A DNA stretch of 30,749 nt, taken from a virus. Location: the IMG/VR virus record IMGVR_UViG_3300025000_000321, positions 1-30,749 of that record; one strand, written 5' to 3'. The notes beneath the pieces were generated by a model. That model searched no databases, was not told the origin of the DNA, and saw nothing but the letters and a program-made list of their open reading frames with translations. The position numbers were made by a program, and so were the translations under genes. Of this stretch, positions 18,935 to 28,045 are shown piece by piece. Each line of letters begins with the position of its first letter. The first letter of the stretch is position 1.

Positions 18935-21133
18935 ATGGGAACATTCCAAGCCAAAGTCCAGACCTATTTGGGTTCTGGCTATAGTGAGACTACCGCTTTG
19001 TCAGATAATTTGACTGCTGGTGCAAAACAAGTCTTAGATTTTATCCCAGAAGATAAATTAGAAAAAGTCTCTGTTGATTTAACGGATACTGGTAGCGGGG
19101 TAACTGCGACTAATTTAAGAATATTAAATCCGCATAAATCTAATATATCAGCTATCCCAATTTCTAAAGGACTGAAAACACAAGCAACGGATTCTACTTC
19201 GATTCACTATGCTACTTCTACAAGTCCGATGTGGTATATAGATGCTGGCAAAGCGTACGTTATCCCGTCAGGCGGGACAATCAATGCAGTTGCTTATCCC
19301 TCAGTAGTTTATACTGATTCTACCATAGGCGGCGGGGTTTTAGCCGCAAGTATCGCAGTAGCGGGAACTGGTTACGCAGTTAATGATGTATTGACTTTGA
19401 CCACTACCGGAACTGGTGCTACTGTAAAAATCTTAACAGTTGCTGCCGGAGTCCCTACGAGCGTAGCAATAATCACTCAAGGAACTGGATATACAGTTTC
19501 AACTTCTGCCACTACAGTTTCGCCTTCGGGCGGGACGAGTTGCACTATTTCAATTACAGCAATTACAAATTTTCCAGGTGAATATGAACAATCGGTAGTT
19601 TTATATGCGGTGATTCAAGGGTGTATGGATTTACTAAATGATTCAAGAGTTGCTTTAGCTGCGCTTGCTTATGTAACTCCATCTACTGTGCCGAGCGCAC
19701 CAGCAGATTTGACTTTAAGTTCGGTAGCACCAACAGCACCCGCAGATTCAAGTTATTCTTATACGGATGCAACTTTAGGTACTTATACTTCGACCACTAT
19801 TGGAAGTCTGGGAACGCCCCCTACCTATACACCGCCATCAGTAACGATTGATGGCACTGTATGGGCTACAGCTTATCCGAACTATGCAACAGCAATCGGG
19901 ACGGCTTTAAGTGCAATTTCTACACAAGCTGGGAATGGAGTAACCGCACAGGCGAATGTTGCGGCTTTATTAACTTCTACTGTAACTGCGATTGGATTAG
20001 GTAATGCAGAGGTTGATCTAGCTAAGGTTGAAGCAGCTAAAATGTCGGCGGAAGTAGTTCTTGCAGACGCAGAAACTCTAGAGGCAGCTACATTAATTGA
20101 TGCCGCAATAGATACAGCAACAGCAGCCATTACAACAGCCAATGGAAGAATTAACACAGCAGTGGCTTTAGCTAATGTAGAATTTGATAAACTTGCTACA
20201 ATTATAAGTGAAGGCAATACTGAATTTGATAAAGTTGCTGCATTATTAGCAACAGCTTCAACTACAATTACCACAAGCGAAGATTTAGAAAAAGGTCAAG
20301 CTCAAGTTCAACAAGCACTAGCTATCACATCTAATGGTGAAACCTACCTTAAAGAATCTCAAACGAGGATTGCTAACGGTAACGCTTATTTAGAAGAAGC
20401 AAGAACAAGTCTTCAAGAAGCACAGGGATATGTAGCCGAAGTAGGGGCAAGAGTTCAACAAGTTCAGGGACAATTAAGTGTATCTGGACTTTATTTAGAA
20501 GCAGTAAAGGGTTATGGAGGTGCGGTTCAAAGTTATCTGGGAACTGCTAATGGATATTTTACAGAAGCGCAAAAAGACTTAGAGCTTGCACAAAGTTACT
20601 CGCAATCAGCCCAAACTTATATAGGACTTGCACAAGCATATTCTGTAGAAGTCCAAGCACGTTTAGCAAATGTTCCAGCGAAGGTTTCTGAATTTACGGC
20701 AATGATGAATAGCGCAACAATTACTTTTCAGAAAGAAAATGTTTTATATCAATCTACAATCCAAAGCGCAATAAGACAAGCAGAGTTAGATCAAGAAAGA
20801 TTAATGTTAACTGCAAATAAAACCACTGATCTTTCACTTCAGAATAAAGCACAAACATTAAATGCTGCGATAAGTCTTTACAAAGATAAATTACAAAGAT
20901 TTGACGGACAGATAAGTTTATATAACGCAAGTGTAAATGCAGAAGTGCAGACATATACTCCGAAGTTGGGCAAATATTCCGGCCAGTTACAATTATATGC
21001 TTCCCAAATTCAAGATGCCACAGTGAAGTATAATTTAGATCAACAAAAATATACAGCAGAAATAAATCACTTTCAATTAATCTTGAATAGTGCAAAGAAA
21101 GAATTTGAAGATTCCCTAAGAGGCAGAACGTGA
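18935..21133 (+). CDS. Large virion-associated protein with inserted GTGY module and long coiled coil
   Basis: Starts after GAGGAAA. Residues 1-130 form a beta domain (V-L-D-F-I-P-E-D-K-L) that reads Y-P-S-V-V-Y-T-D-S-T-I and then, after an insertion, N-F-P-G-E-Y-E-Q-S-V-V-L-Y-A-V-I-Q-G, the expected helix of a head-tail virion protein. The insertion (about 133-211) has two GTGY repeats, A-G-T-G-Y-A-V-N-D-V-L-T-L and Q-G-T-G-Y-T-V, a beta-module I associate with phage tail and fibre proteins. Residues 330-720 are Ala/Gln/Glu-rich helices with repeated N-G-x-x-Y-L-x-E-A patterns. Position between capsid and adaptor suggests a neck or tail-base component. The exact role is unknown. Confidence 0.6.
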   Translation: MGTFQAKVQTYLGSGYSETTALSDNLTAGAKQVLDFIPEDKLEKVSVDLTDTGSGVTATNLRILNPHKSNISAIPISKGLKTQATDSTSIHYATSTSPMWYIDAGKAYVIPSGGTINAVAYPSVVYTDSTIGGGVLAASIAVAGTGYAVNDVLTLTTTGTGATVKILTVAAGVPTSVAIITQGTGYTVSTSATTVSPSGGTSCTISITAITNFPGEYEQSVVLYAVIQGCMDLLNDSRVALAALAYVTPSTVPSAPADLTLSSVAPTAPADSSYSYTDATLGTYTSTTIGSLGTPPTYTPPSVTIDGTVWATAYPNYATAIGTALSAISTQAGNGVTAQANVAALLTSTVTAIGLGNAEVDLAKVEAAKMSAEVVLADAETLEAATLIDAAIDTATAAITTANGRINTAVALANVEFDKLATIISEGNTEFDKVAALLATASTTITTSEDLEKGQAQVQQALAITSNGETYLKESQTRIANGNAYLEEARTSLQEAQGYVAEVGARVQQVQGQLSVSGLYLEAVKGYGGAVQSYLGTANGYFTEAQKDLELAQSYSQSAQTYIGLAQAYSVEVQARLANVPAKVSEFTAMMNSATITFQKENVLYQSTIQSAIRQAELDQERLMLTANKTTDLSLQNKAQTLNAAISLYKDKLQRFDGQISLYNASVNAEVQTYTPKLGKYSGQLQLYASQIQDATVKYNLDQQKYTAEINHFQLILNSAKKEFEDSLRGRT

Positions 21134-22074
21134 CCGTAAAGAACATGGTAGAAAATATAAGACAAGTATTCCCTCAAATAGGTGAAACTCAAGTCTTAAA
21201 AGAAATTGATAAAGCACAAAAAGAATTTGCTACAGAGACGGAGATTTTATCAGCACACGGAGAACTTTCAGCACCATCTACAAATATTTCGTGGAGTTTA
21301 CCTTCGAGTTGTGCAAGTGTATATAGCATAGAAGCATTTGATTCTGATGAACTTCCGGTTGATTTGAGTGATGAGAGTATAACTTATACGATAGATCAAG
21401 GTGTTCTAACTTTTATAGACACAGACGAAACTGTAATCACGGGACTTCCGACAACAATAGATAGTATCTATATAAATTATTATGAATACCCTACTTTAAT
21501 TGACGGGGTATCAGATTCTTTAGATATACCGGAGAAATTCCATCCAGCGATTGAACATAAAGTTTTAGAGACATTATATTCAAGATTCCCAACTTTGACA
21601 ATTCAATCTCAACAAGGTGTAAGTCAATCAGTAGATTGGGACGCAGTCAAGTATCATAACGGAGAATATAACAGATTAAGAGTTGAAGCAAAAAAATATA
21701 AAAATATAAACCAAGACCAGATTCCTAAAACTTACAGTTATGATTTTCTCGGAAATCCAAGCATGATTAGTAGAACAAAACCAGGTTCAGGCGGAACTAT
21801 TATAGCTCCACTGAGTTCTGTTTATTCTAAATATGTAAGAGTAGTTGCGACTTCGCCATCTACGACTTCGGTGGGAATACCTTACGGATTCGGGACAATA
21901 TCAACGAGCATTGTGGCTGGGGTGGTTTATGTTACATCAAGTGCAGAATTTACTCCTACGATGTTCATAAATACAAATCAAGGAATTAATTATTCATACA
22001 TATCAACAAGTTCAATAGAATTTTATCCCCCAGCAAGTTGGGGAACTTTAGTAATAGAAATTTATGAGAGTTAA
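21130..22074 (+). CDS. Head-tail adaptor (tail tubular A/gp4-like)
   Basis: GTG 21130 overlaps the previous TGA. The first 180 residues fit portal-bound adaptors of podoviruses: helical start (V-E-N-I-R-Q-V-F-P-Q-I-G-E-T-Q-V-L-K-E-I-D-K-A-Q), a beta region with S-W-S-L-P-S-S-C-A-S-V-Y-S-I-E-A, then L-D-I-P-E-K-F-H-P-A-I-E-H-K-V-L-E-T-L-Y-S-R, the typical inner helix. A C-terminal extension of about 90 residues is beta-rich and may be a surface or fibre-binding domain. Twelve copies would ring the portal and seal the DNA. The order adaptor-small protein-nozzle supports this. Confidence 0.7.
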   Translation: MTVKNMVENIRQVFPQIGETQVLKEIDKAQKEFATETEILSAHGELSAPSTNISWSLPSSCASVYSIEAFDSDELPVDLSDESITYTIDQGVLTFIDTDETVITGLPTTIDSIYINYYEYPTLIDGVSDSLDIPEKFHPAIEHKVLETLYSRFPTLTIQSQQGVSQSVDWDAVKYHNGEYNRLRVEAKKYKNINQDQIPKTYSYDFLGNPSMISRTKPGSGGTIIAPLSSVYSKYVRVVATSPSTTSVGIPYGFGTISTSIVAGVVYVTSSAEFTPTMFINTNQGINYSYISTSSIEFYPPASWGTLVIEIYES

Positions 22075-22467
22075 ATGGACGAGTGGACCACAAAAGATGA
22101 ATTAAGGTTTCAGAACTGGTATAAACAAGTTTCAACCATTTTGAAGATAGACTCTAATCCAAATCCAGATTTACACCAATACGATTATAGAAGATATTAT
22201 TTAGATAACGCAAAGGGCAACGAAAAAGAAAGCATAATAAATTTCATAAAATTAATAGCGAATAAACCAGACGCACACGGATTCCCAGACGCATATAAAT
22301 TACCGGGACATCCCACGTTTTCAAATGAAAGCGTATATCAAGACTCTACGAAAGGAATTATTGGGGGTTCTTGGCAAGACGATTCAACGTTTGTGCCGAG
22401 TAAATTCAATTTATCAAAATATAATGAAGATTTTTATAAAAACTTTAAGTATAGAGAGTCTAAATGA
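22075..22467 (+). CDS. Small phage structural protein (conserved HPTFSNES motif)
   Basis: The 130-residue protein follows the adaptor stop directly and overlaps the nozzle start by ATGA. It has D-L-H-Q-Y-D-Y-R-R-Y-Y near residue 36, then H-G-F-P-D-A-Y-K-L-P-G-H-P-T-F-S-N-E-S-V-Y, G-G-S-W and D-D-S-T-F-V-P-S. I recall this peptide signature from a widespread family of small proteins next to tail genes of phages, usually annotated structural or hypothetical. It may be a tail accessory protein or may be injected. A shorter internal ATG frame in another frame is an overlap artefact. Confidence 0.6.
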   Translation: MDEWTTKDELRFQNWYKQVSTILKIDSNPNPDLHQYDYRRYYLDNAKGNEKESIINFIKLIANKPDAHGFPDAYKLPGHPTFSNESVYQDSTKGIIGGSWQDDSTFVPSKFNLSKYNEDFYKNFKYRESK

Positions 22468-24392
22468 GAGACCGACTTCCAATAACGGATTTTGGCGGTA
22501 TTATTAATCGTGCAGACGCAGAAGATATTCCAGATAACGCTGCGAGTGATTCTAATAATATTGATGGAGACGCACCAGAGGGATACCTACAGGCGATTCC
22601 TACTGCCTTGACTAAATCTAATTCTAATAATCTTGCACAATCGAGTAGATTATTTTCTTGGATAAAAACCAAAAATTCTAAATGGCATTTAGTTCACGTT
22701 GATTCTGCGAATATAAATGTAATGGTAGATTTTTATGCTACTACTCCGACTGCGGGAATCACTCCATTAGCTTGTGTAGCAACTTCGATGGTAGAACATA
22801 ATGAAGAAGTTCACGTTGCAGTAGGAACTGCGACCATAGGAACACCGACAGCACCTAATTGGACTGGATATTGTGATTATGGGCAATTCGGTGGAGCAAC
22901 TTTAGAGTGGAAATCTTTAAGTGCCGTTTTGACAAGACCAGTATCAACGTCGAATTACTTAGTTGGTTTAGCTGGACACACAGTAACGCCTCCGGCAGTA
23001 ACGCCCTTCTTGGCTGATAAAATTTATCACTACAACGTTTCTTTTGTTTATGACGGTGTTCAAGAAAGTCCGATGGGAGCGGGTTATCAAAGTTTTTCTA
23101 TATCTACTTATGGGGCCAATCCAGATTATGTTACTGTTACTATTACGTTATATGCAGTAGCAAGTCTTAATCCAAGAGTAACGGGAGTAAAATTATATCG
23201 TAGAGAAGCTGATCCGAGTACGGGACTTCCTACAACCCTATATAGACTTCAACAAGAATTTAACACCACTACATCAGTGGCTTATGTTGACAGACTTGGA
23301 GCTAATCAATCGTGGACTGGCACAACAGACAAGGTAATCACCTATGTAGATAATAATACAGATGTACTTTCAAGTTATGAAGAACAAACTGGAATAGCAG
23401 AGACTTTAATTTCTTCAGATGTTTATTATACCTTAAACACAGATTTGAATGGATTTCACTTTGTAGCTGGATGTTTGAAGACTGGACTTCCAGATGCTTC
23501 GATGATGATGTTTCGTTCAAAGCAGTATAGATATGATATGTTTAATTGGACTAACGACCACTTCAAACTTCCGACAGTTCCAACTGCGATGAAAGCATTT
23601 AACGGTAAGATTTGGGTTTTTGATGAAAATAATACCTATAGAATAAATCCCGATGGGATATATAATGAAGATACTACAAGCGGAATTGGGTGTCTTTCAC
23701 AACGAAGTATTATAACAACAGATTACGGAATGTTTTGGTGTGATGATAAGAATGCTTATTGGCACGATGGTGAGAAGATTATCCCCATTGGTAATGCAAT
23801 AAAAACAGATTTCGGTGCAACTGCCCAATGGTCTGGATTCGCTTGTAATTATGCAAGAGGTTCACAATTTTTAACTACTTGTGTGGTCTTTCACGCACCT
23901 AAGAATTATGTCTTATTTATTGTACCAGATCACACTGGGGCAGTTAGCAACGTTTGGGCTTTTCACGTTCAAAGACAAAGATGGGACAAATGGCTTTCAT
24001 TTACTCAATGCGGAGTAACGACTTCTGGGTTTGGTGCTTTCAGTGGTAGAGGTGGTGAAGTTTATGTCTCTACTGGTGTGCCCTCTGGCGGGAGTGGATT
24101 ATTGGTCGAGGCGTTAAACGGTGCGACCTGGCGAAGTTTTTATTGGACTTCAAAAGTTTTTGATTTTGGTCAACCCGCAAGATTAAAAAGAATCAAAGCA
24201 ATTAACACGGAGTTGACTTCGACTACATCAGCGCCGGCGGTTACTTGCTCATTTGATAGAAGCGGAAGTTTTGCTTCTTTCAGTGCGATAACACAATGTA
24301 AATTATTACAATTAAAAATTACAGAAGCAACTGGATATGGTAATAAAGTTTATTCAACAGAAATATTATTTAGAAGACTATCAGAATTATGA
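22464..24392 (+). CDS. Tail nozzle/stabilisation protein (tail tubular B/gp10-like)
   Basis: A 642-residue beta-rich protein starting M-R-D-R-L-P-I-T-D-F-G-G-I-I-N-R-A-D-A-E-D-I-P-D-N-A-A, where the F-G-G-I-I-N ... I-P-D-N-A-A opening is shared by nozzle or tail-stabilising proteins (gp12 of T7-like, gp10 of P22-like phages). The body has repeated strand units (VTGVKLYRREADPSTGLPTT) and propeller-like blades including S-V-Y-S/E-Y-S-D-stretches such as M-F-W-C-D-D-K-N-A-Y-W-H-D-G. It would form the distal tube under the adaptor. Start and stop overlap neighbours by four bases. Confidence 0.7.
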   Translation: MRDRLPITDFGGIINRADAEDIPDNAASDSNNIDGDAPEGYLQAIPTALTKSNSNNLAQSSRLFSWIKTKNSKWHLVHVDSANINVMVDFYATTPTAGITPLACVATSMVEHNEEVHVAVGTATIGTPTAPNWTGYCDYGQFGGATLEWKSLSAVLTRPVSTSNYLVGLAGHTVTPPAVTPFLADKIYHYNVSFVYDGVQESPMGAGYQSFSISTYGANPDYVTVTITLYAVASLNPRVTGVKLYRREADPSTGLPTTLYRLQQEFNTTTSVAYVDRLGANQSWTGTTDKVITYVDNNTDVLSSYEEQTGIAETLISSDVYYTLNTDLNGFHFVAGCLKTGLPDASMMMFRSKQYRYDMFNWTNDHFKLPTVPTAMKAFNGKIWVFDENNTYRINPDGIYNEDTTSGIGCLSQRSIITTDYGMFWCDDKNAYWHDGEKIIPIGNAIKTDFGATAQWSGFACNYARGSQFLTTCVVFHAPKNYVLFIVPDHTGAVSNVWAFHVQRQRWDKWLSFTQCGVTTSGFGAFSGRGGEVYVSTGVPSGGSGLLVEALNGATWRSFYWTSKVFDFGQPARLKRIKAINTELTSTTSAPAVTCSFDRSGSFASFSAITQCKLLQLKITEATGYGNKVYSTEILFRRLSEL

Positions 24393-26431
24393 GCAGTACA
24401 AAGACATATAGAGCAAACGACCCGACTGTATTTGAGAAAATTACAAGGGACTTTAACGAACTTTATAATTCAGTTAATTCTCCGCAAGTTTCAGTAGGAC
24501 GTGGTACAGAAGGCAAGAGCGGAGATTTGCGTTTGACTTTTGATGACGGCGGATATTCTTATCTTGAAGGCAAAGGTAACGAGGGATGGCTTACTTCATT
24601 TACTGGAGTAATGGTAGACAAACCCGCACGAGGGCGACCTTACCCACACTTTCCAGTTTTAACGGTAGATAATTTATTTGCTAAAATCTTCACTGTTAAT
24701 CAGACTATGAGCAGTAACGGTAATATGATAATGAGTGATTACGGCATAGTAGAAAGTTTTACTAAAAGCACAATTACATTCAAAGACCAAACAAACTTAA
24801 ACCTTTGCGGATTTCAGCAGTATGATACTTGTGAAGTGCGAAGCATAAAAGCAGACAAAAGTTTAGATATTAAAAAAATAAACTTTACAGTAGATTCAGT
24901 AAGCGGAAGAACGATTACCGTAACTTATAGCGGATCAGATTTAGTTTCAGCAGGAGATATAGTTGTAAGAATTGGCAACACGACTACCGCCTCAAGACAG
25001 AACGCAATTTACTTTTCTACAAGTGATACTAATAGTCCTTACATAGATTTACATAGCGGGACAACTGGATATACTTTGGCTACACCAAAAGTAAGAGTAG
25101 GCAAACTTGACGGAGTTGGTGCTTTAACTGGTATGGGACTTTATGCGATTGATAATATTCATTTAAGTAAAATTACTGCTGGGGTAGGAATACATTTAAC
25201 TACTGGAACAACCACAACCATTACAAGTGGGTTTGCAGTATTTGACCCCACAGAAGGAAGGATGCACTTAGGAAATACAACTAATTATGTAAGATGGAAT
25301 TATGATGAAACTGCGCCATTCAAAGATAAGTTAGTTATTACTGGAGATGTAGTCTTAGGCAACAACAATGCTATTATGTTAGGCAAAACTGCTTACAGCG
25401 ATACCACTAATGCTGGTTTTTGGTTAGGTGATTCAGATGCTACGGCAACAGTTAATCCATATTTTTATTTAGGTTCTGCTTCTGATGCAAAATATTTGAA
25501 AGTAGATACAACTGCGGGGACATTTGAGACTTTGGGATTTACCATTACTGGTGGGACGATACAGACGGCTACGAGTGGACAGAGAGTTGTTATTAATTCT
25601 ACTGGTTCAAGTAATGATATTAAAATTTACGATGCATCGGCTTTAGCGGGGACAATATCCGCCACAAGTGGAATTGTGGATATTGACGGACATGTTTCTG
25701 TTTTTGGGAACACTATCCGTTCCTATGTAGCTGGCGGAGACGTTCTTTCAAGCGGAACACTCAACAGATGTGCAATCAATTTTGAAGACATGCATCAGGG
25801 ATATGATTCTGACCCTAATTATTATTTTGCAAAACTTGGCGGAACGGCAATAGATAGTAAAGTGGGGTTGTATCTTGGTTCAAGTGCAACTGCTACTCCG
25901 ACTTATGATGTTAATTTATATCGTAGTGCAGCAAACGTATTGACCACAGATGACACCTTTGATGCTTTAGCATTACAAGTTGGTACAAGTAAATTTCTTG
26001 TTAATACTACTGGTCAACTCACAAAGGTAAACGACATTACTTATGCTTTCCCAAGTGTAGCACCAACATTAAATCAAGTTTTAACTTGCACAAATGCAAC
26101 GGGCGGAACTTTAGGGTGGTCAACACCAACAACTGGGACTGTAACTGGAACTGGGACGACAAACGAACTTGCTTATTGGACTTCTTCAAGCGCATTGGGA
26201 ACACTGGCAGTTGCTACTTATCCTTCTTTAACGGAAATATCCTACATAAAAGGATTATCGAGCGCAGTACAAACACAGATAAACGGGAAAGCAACAGCAA
26301 GCGTGGGCGCAGATATACCAAGTGGTCTTTATGTTGCGGCTTCAAGTGGTGGTGCGGTTACGACCCAGTTGGGTCAGGTTGCTATAACCATTAACGGAAC
26401 AGAGTGTATTTTGTATGGGTATTTACCTTAA
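24389..26431 (+). CDS. Tail fibre/receptor-binding protein
   Basis: The 680-residue product starts M-S-S-T-K-T-Y-R-A-N-D-P-T-V-F-E-K-I-T-R-D-F-N-E-L-Y, a virion-attachment type N-terminus, followed by long beta-repeat stretches rich in Thr, Gly, Ser and Asn (for example TTGTTTTITSGFAVFDPTEG) and an end with S-Y-I-K-G-L-S-S-A-V-Q-T-Q-I-N-G-K-A, a trimer-type coiled segment widely found in phage fibres. It probably recognises the host surface. No peptidase or chaperone motif is seen. Overlapping frames in the 3' part are artefacts. Confidence 0.7.
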   Translation: MSSTKTYRANDPTVFEKITRDFNELYNSVNSPQVSVGRGTEGKSGDLRLTFDDGGYSYLEGKGNEGWLTSFTGVMVDKPARGRPYPHFPVLTVDNLFAKIFTVNQTMSSNGNMIMSDYGIVESFTKSTITFKDQTNLNLCGFQQYDTCEVRSIKADKSLDIKKINFTVDSVSGRTITVTYSGSDLVSAGDIVVRIGNTTTASRQNAIYFSTSDTNSPYIDLHSGTTGYTLATPKVRVGKLDGVGALTGMGLYAIDNIHLSKITAGVGIHLTTGTTTTITSGFAVFDPTEGRMHLGNTTNYVRWNYDETAPFKDKLVITGDVVLGNNNAIMLGKTAYSDTTNAGFWLGDSDATATVNPYFYLGSASDAKYLKVDTTAGTFETLGFTITGGTIQTATSGQRVVINSTGSSNDIKIYDASALAGTISATSGIVDIDGHVSVFGNTIRSYVAGGDVLSSGTLNRCAINFEDMHQGYDSDPNYYFAKLGGTAIDSKVGLYLGSSATATPTYDVNLYRSAANVLTTDDTFDALALQVGTSKFLVNTTGQLTKVNDITYAFPSVAPTLNQVLTCTNATGGTLGWSTPTTGTVTGTGTTNELAYWTSSSALGTLAVATYPSLTEISYIKGLSSAVQTQINGKATASVGADIPSGLYVAASSGGAVTTQLGQVAITINGTECILYGYLP

Positions 26432-26448
26432 AATTAAAAGGAACATAA

Positions 26449-26490
26449 ATGAAAATCTCAAATGAACAAAGATTACAATTAAAGGATTAA
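26449..26490 (+). pseudogene. Truncated copy of the start of the gene at 27082
   Basis: AAAAGGAACATAA precedes ATG 26449, which opens M-K-I-S-N-E-Q-R-L-Q-L-K-D and stops. The intact gene at 27082 begins M-K-L-S-N-K-Q-R-L-Q-L-E-N, matching at 9 of the 13 positions with 12 of its first 42 bases differing. It therefore looks like the original start of that gene, now cut off by the 26492 gene. A short expressed leader peptide is an alternative. Confidence 0.5.
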
Positions 26491-26491
26491 C

Positions 26492-27085
26492 ATGACTGGA
26501 ATATGTTTACCAAACGAAAGTTTATACACAGATCAAAGAGTTCAGAATTATATCTTGGATAACTTTGAAGGAATTTCTTTTGCTGGTAAGCAACAAGGAT
26601 ATGAATTTTACTCACTGAATAAAGATAAATTAAAAAGAAGTTTAAGTCTTAACGGTTCGGTGATGGATAAGAATTTAAGAGTGTATTTGGATGAGCCGAT
26701 TTCAAACCCGAACAATGATAATAAAGATTTAGATGCAATTATTAAAAAATTCCCAAGCGCAATTATTGGTGAGTTAGAAAAAGATATTATGCTTGATCTT
26801 AAAAAGAAATATCCGAGTGCTTCACTAATTTACACAGCTTATAGAGAATGGTGGTTTAAGATTTTCGGTCAACGAATTTATAAATGGTGGAAAGACCAAT
26901 CGGGAGCTTGGAGTTGGATGTTCGCTAACGTAAAAACAGAAATCCTTTGGGTACACTTAACATTGAACAGCAACATAAAAGAACTATCAGAGATTGCTAA
27001 ACGCTACAATAAAGAAGTTTGGCTTTACATTCCAGACAACATAACAGCAGAAGAATTTCTAAAAAAGGTAAAGGGCATAAAATGA
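26492..27085 (+). CDS. Unrecognised protein inserted between a truncated and an intact gene start
   Basis: The 197-residue frame follows AAAGGATTAAC. It begins M-T-G-I-C-L-P-N-E-S-L-Y-T-D-Q-R-V-Q-N-Y and has a Trp-rich middle (YREWWFKIFGQRIYKWWKDQ, S-G-A-W-S-W-M-F) and an end I-L-W-V-H-L-T-L-N ... E-V-W-L-Y-I-P-D-N-I-T-A-E-E-F, whose alternating strands and helices resemble one half of an alpha/beta barrel, perhaps phosphodiesterase-like. No GIY-YIG, HNH or LAGLIDADG signature is visible. Stop overlaps the 27082 gene by ATGA. The flanking duplicated start makes it a candidate newcomer. Function unknown. Confidence 0.5.
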   Translation: MTGICLPNESLYTDQRVQNYILDNFEGISFAGKQQGYEFYSLNKDKLKRSLSLNGSVMDKNLRVYLDEPISNPNNDNKDLDAIIKKFPSAIIGELEKDIMLDLKKKYPSASLIYTAYREWWFKIFGQRIYKWWKDQSGAWSWMFANVKTEILWVHLTLNSNIKELSEIAKRYNKEVWLYIPDNITAEEFLKKVKGIK

Positions 27086-27309
27086 AGTTATCTAATAAAC
27101 AAAGATTGCAACTAGAGAATAACGGACTAAAACAAAGACTTATCCAGATTGAAATGGCTAAACTAAAAGAAGAATTTGATAAACTTCAAAGAGAACGCCG
27201 AGAGATATTCGAGCAAGTTTCTAAAGAAAATAATTTAGATGTTAATAAAATAAAAATTGACATCCAAACTGGTGAAGTACGTTTAATAGAAGATAAAAAA
27301 GAGGCATAA
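27082..27309 (+). CDS. Coiled-coil protein (75 aa)
   Basis: Start ATG 27082 (after AAAGGG) rather than an earlier in-frame ATG at 27019 inside the previous gene. The product MKLSNKQRLQLENNGLKQRL continues as a heptad-like helix (IEMAKLKEEFDKLQRERREI) and ends with I-D-I-Q-T-G-E-V-R-L-I. It may be an assembly chaperone or minor virion protein among the internal proteins. The first 13 codons are mirrored by the truncated copy at 26449. Cytoplasmic. Confidence 0.6.
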   Translation: MKLSNKQRLQLENNGLKQRLIQIEMAKLKEEFDKLQRERREIFEQVSKENNLDVNKIKIDIQTGEVRLIEDKKEA

Positions 27310-27310
27310 T

Positions 27311-28036
27311 ATGGCAACAAATTTAGGTCAACCAAATTTGTCGGGAGGCGGAACAAATTTAGGTAATCCAGGTTCAACCAAGCCTAAAATTTGGGGGAAA
27401 ATAAAAGATTGGGTTTACGGAAAGGGACGAGGTGGGGATGAGTTTTCTCCTTACGCACAAAACGGATGGTTCCCTGTGTGGAAGACAGAGGGCGATCTTA
27501 CCCAAGAAATCGCCGGCAATATCTCTGACAAAGAAAAAGAATTATCAGACCCTAATTCTAAATACTATACTGATTACTTTAAGAAACTAAAAGGAACTCT
27601 CTCGGCACAAAGTTCTTTGAACTCACTCTTAGGATTAAATAGGGCTATGGGGTTAAGTATGACTGGGAGTGCAACGATAGCCAACGAACAGAGAAGTGCT
27701 TTAGAGGGGAAAATCACTGATTACGCTGGTCAATCTACACAGAGTTTATTCCAGAATAATCTCGGTGCTTCAAACAGTCTTTTGGGAATGGGATTACAAA
27801 ATTCTCAATTCCAACAAGGACTTCAATTCCAGAAACAACAGTATGAAGATTCTCAAAAGTTTGACTGGGGATCATTATTAAAGATAGGCGGGCAGATTGC
27901 TGGATATGCCTTAGCCCCCGCAACTGGAGGGACTTCATTAATGGCTAATACTGCACTTCAAGGTGGGATGAGTTTTCTGAACAAACCAAATCCTCAATTT
28001 AATCAAGGCGGATTTAATAATTGGGGTTATAGATAA
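27311..28036 (+). CDS. Internal virion (ejection) protein candidate
   Basis: The 241-residue protein starts M-A-T-N-L-G-Q-P-N-L-S-G-G-G with Gly/Asn-rich repeats, then W-G-K-I-K-D-W-V-Y-G-K-G, a helical amphipathic core (S-L-N-S-L-L-G-L-N-R-A-M-G-L-S-M-T-G-S-A) rich in Gln and Asn, and a hydrophobic segment L-L-K-I-G-G-Q-I-A-G-Y-A-L-A-P-A-T-G-G near the end. Small ejection proteins with a membrane-active tail look like this, and the position after fibre genes fits. One base separates it from the previous gene. Confidence 0.55.
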   Translation: MATNLGQPNLSGGGTNLGNPGSTKPKIWGKIKDWVYGKGRGGDEFSPYAQNGWFPVWKTEGDLTQEIAGNISDKEKELSDPNSKYYTDYFKKLKGTLSAQSSLNSLLGLNRAMGLSMTGSATIANEQRSALEGKITDYAGQSTQSLFQNNLGASNSLLGMGLQNSQFQQGLQFQKQQYEDSQKFDWGSLLKIGGQIAGYALAPATGGTSLMANTALQGGMSFLNKPNPQFNQGGFNNWGYR

Positions 28037-28045
28037 GAGGTTAAA

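Noticed and set aside
19882-20274. Minus-strand frames within the large virion protein
   Set aside because: Ala/Val/Ser-rich shadows of the helical repeat coding sequence.
26086-26394. 102-codon frame inside the tail fibre gene
   Set aside because: Trp/Cys/Asn-rich composition is that of a shifted frame of a Thr/Gly-rich gene.
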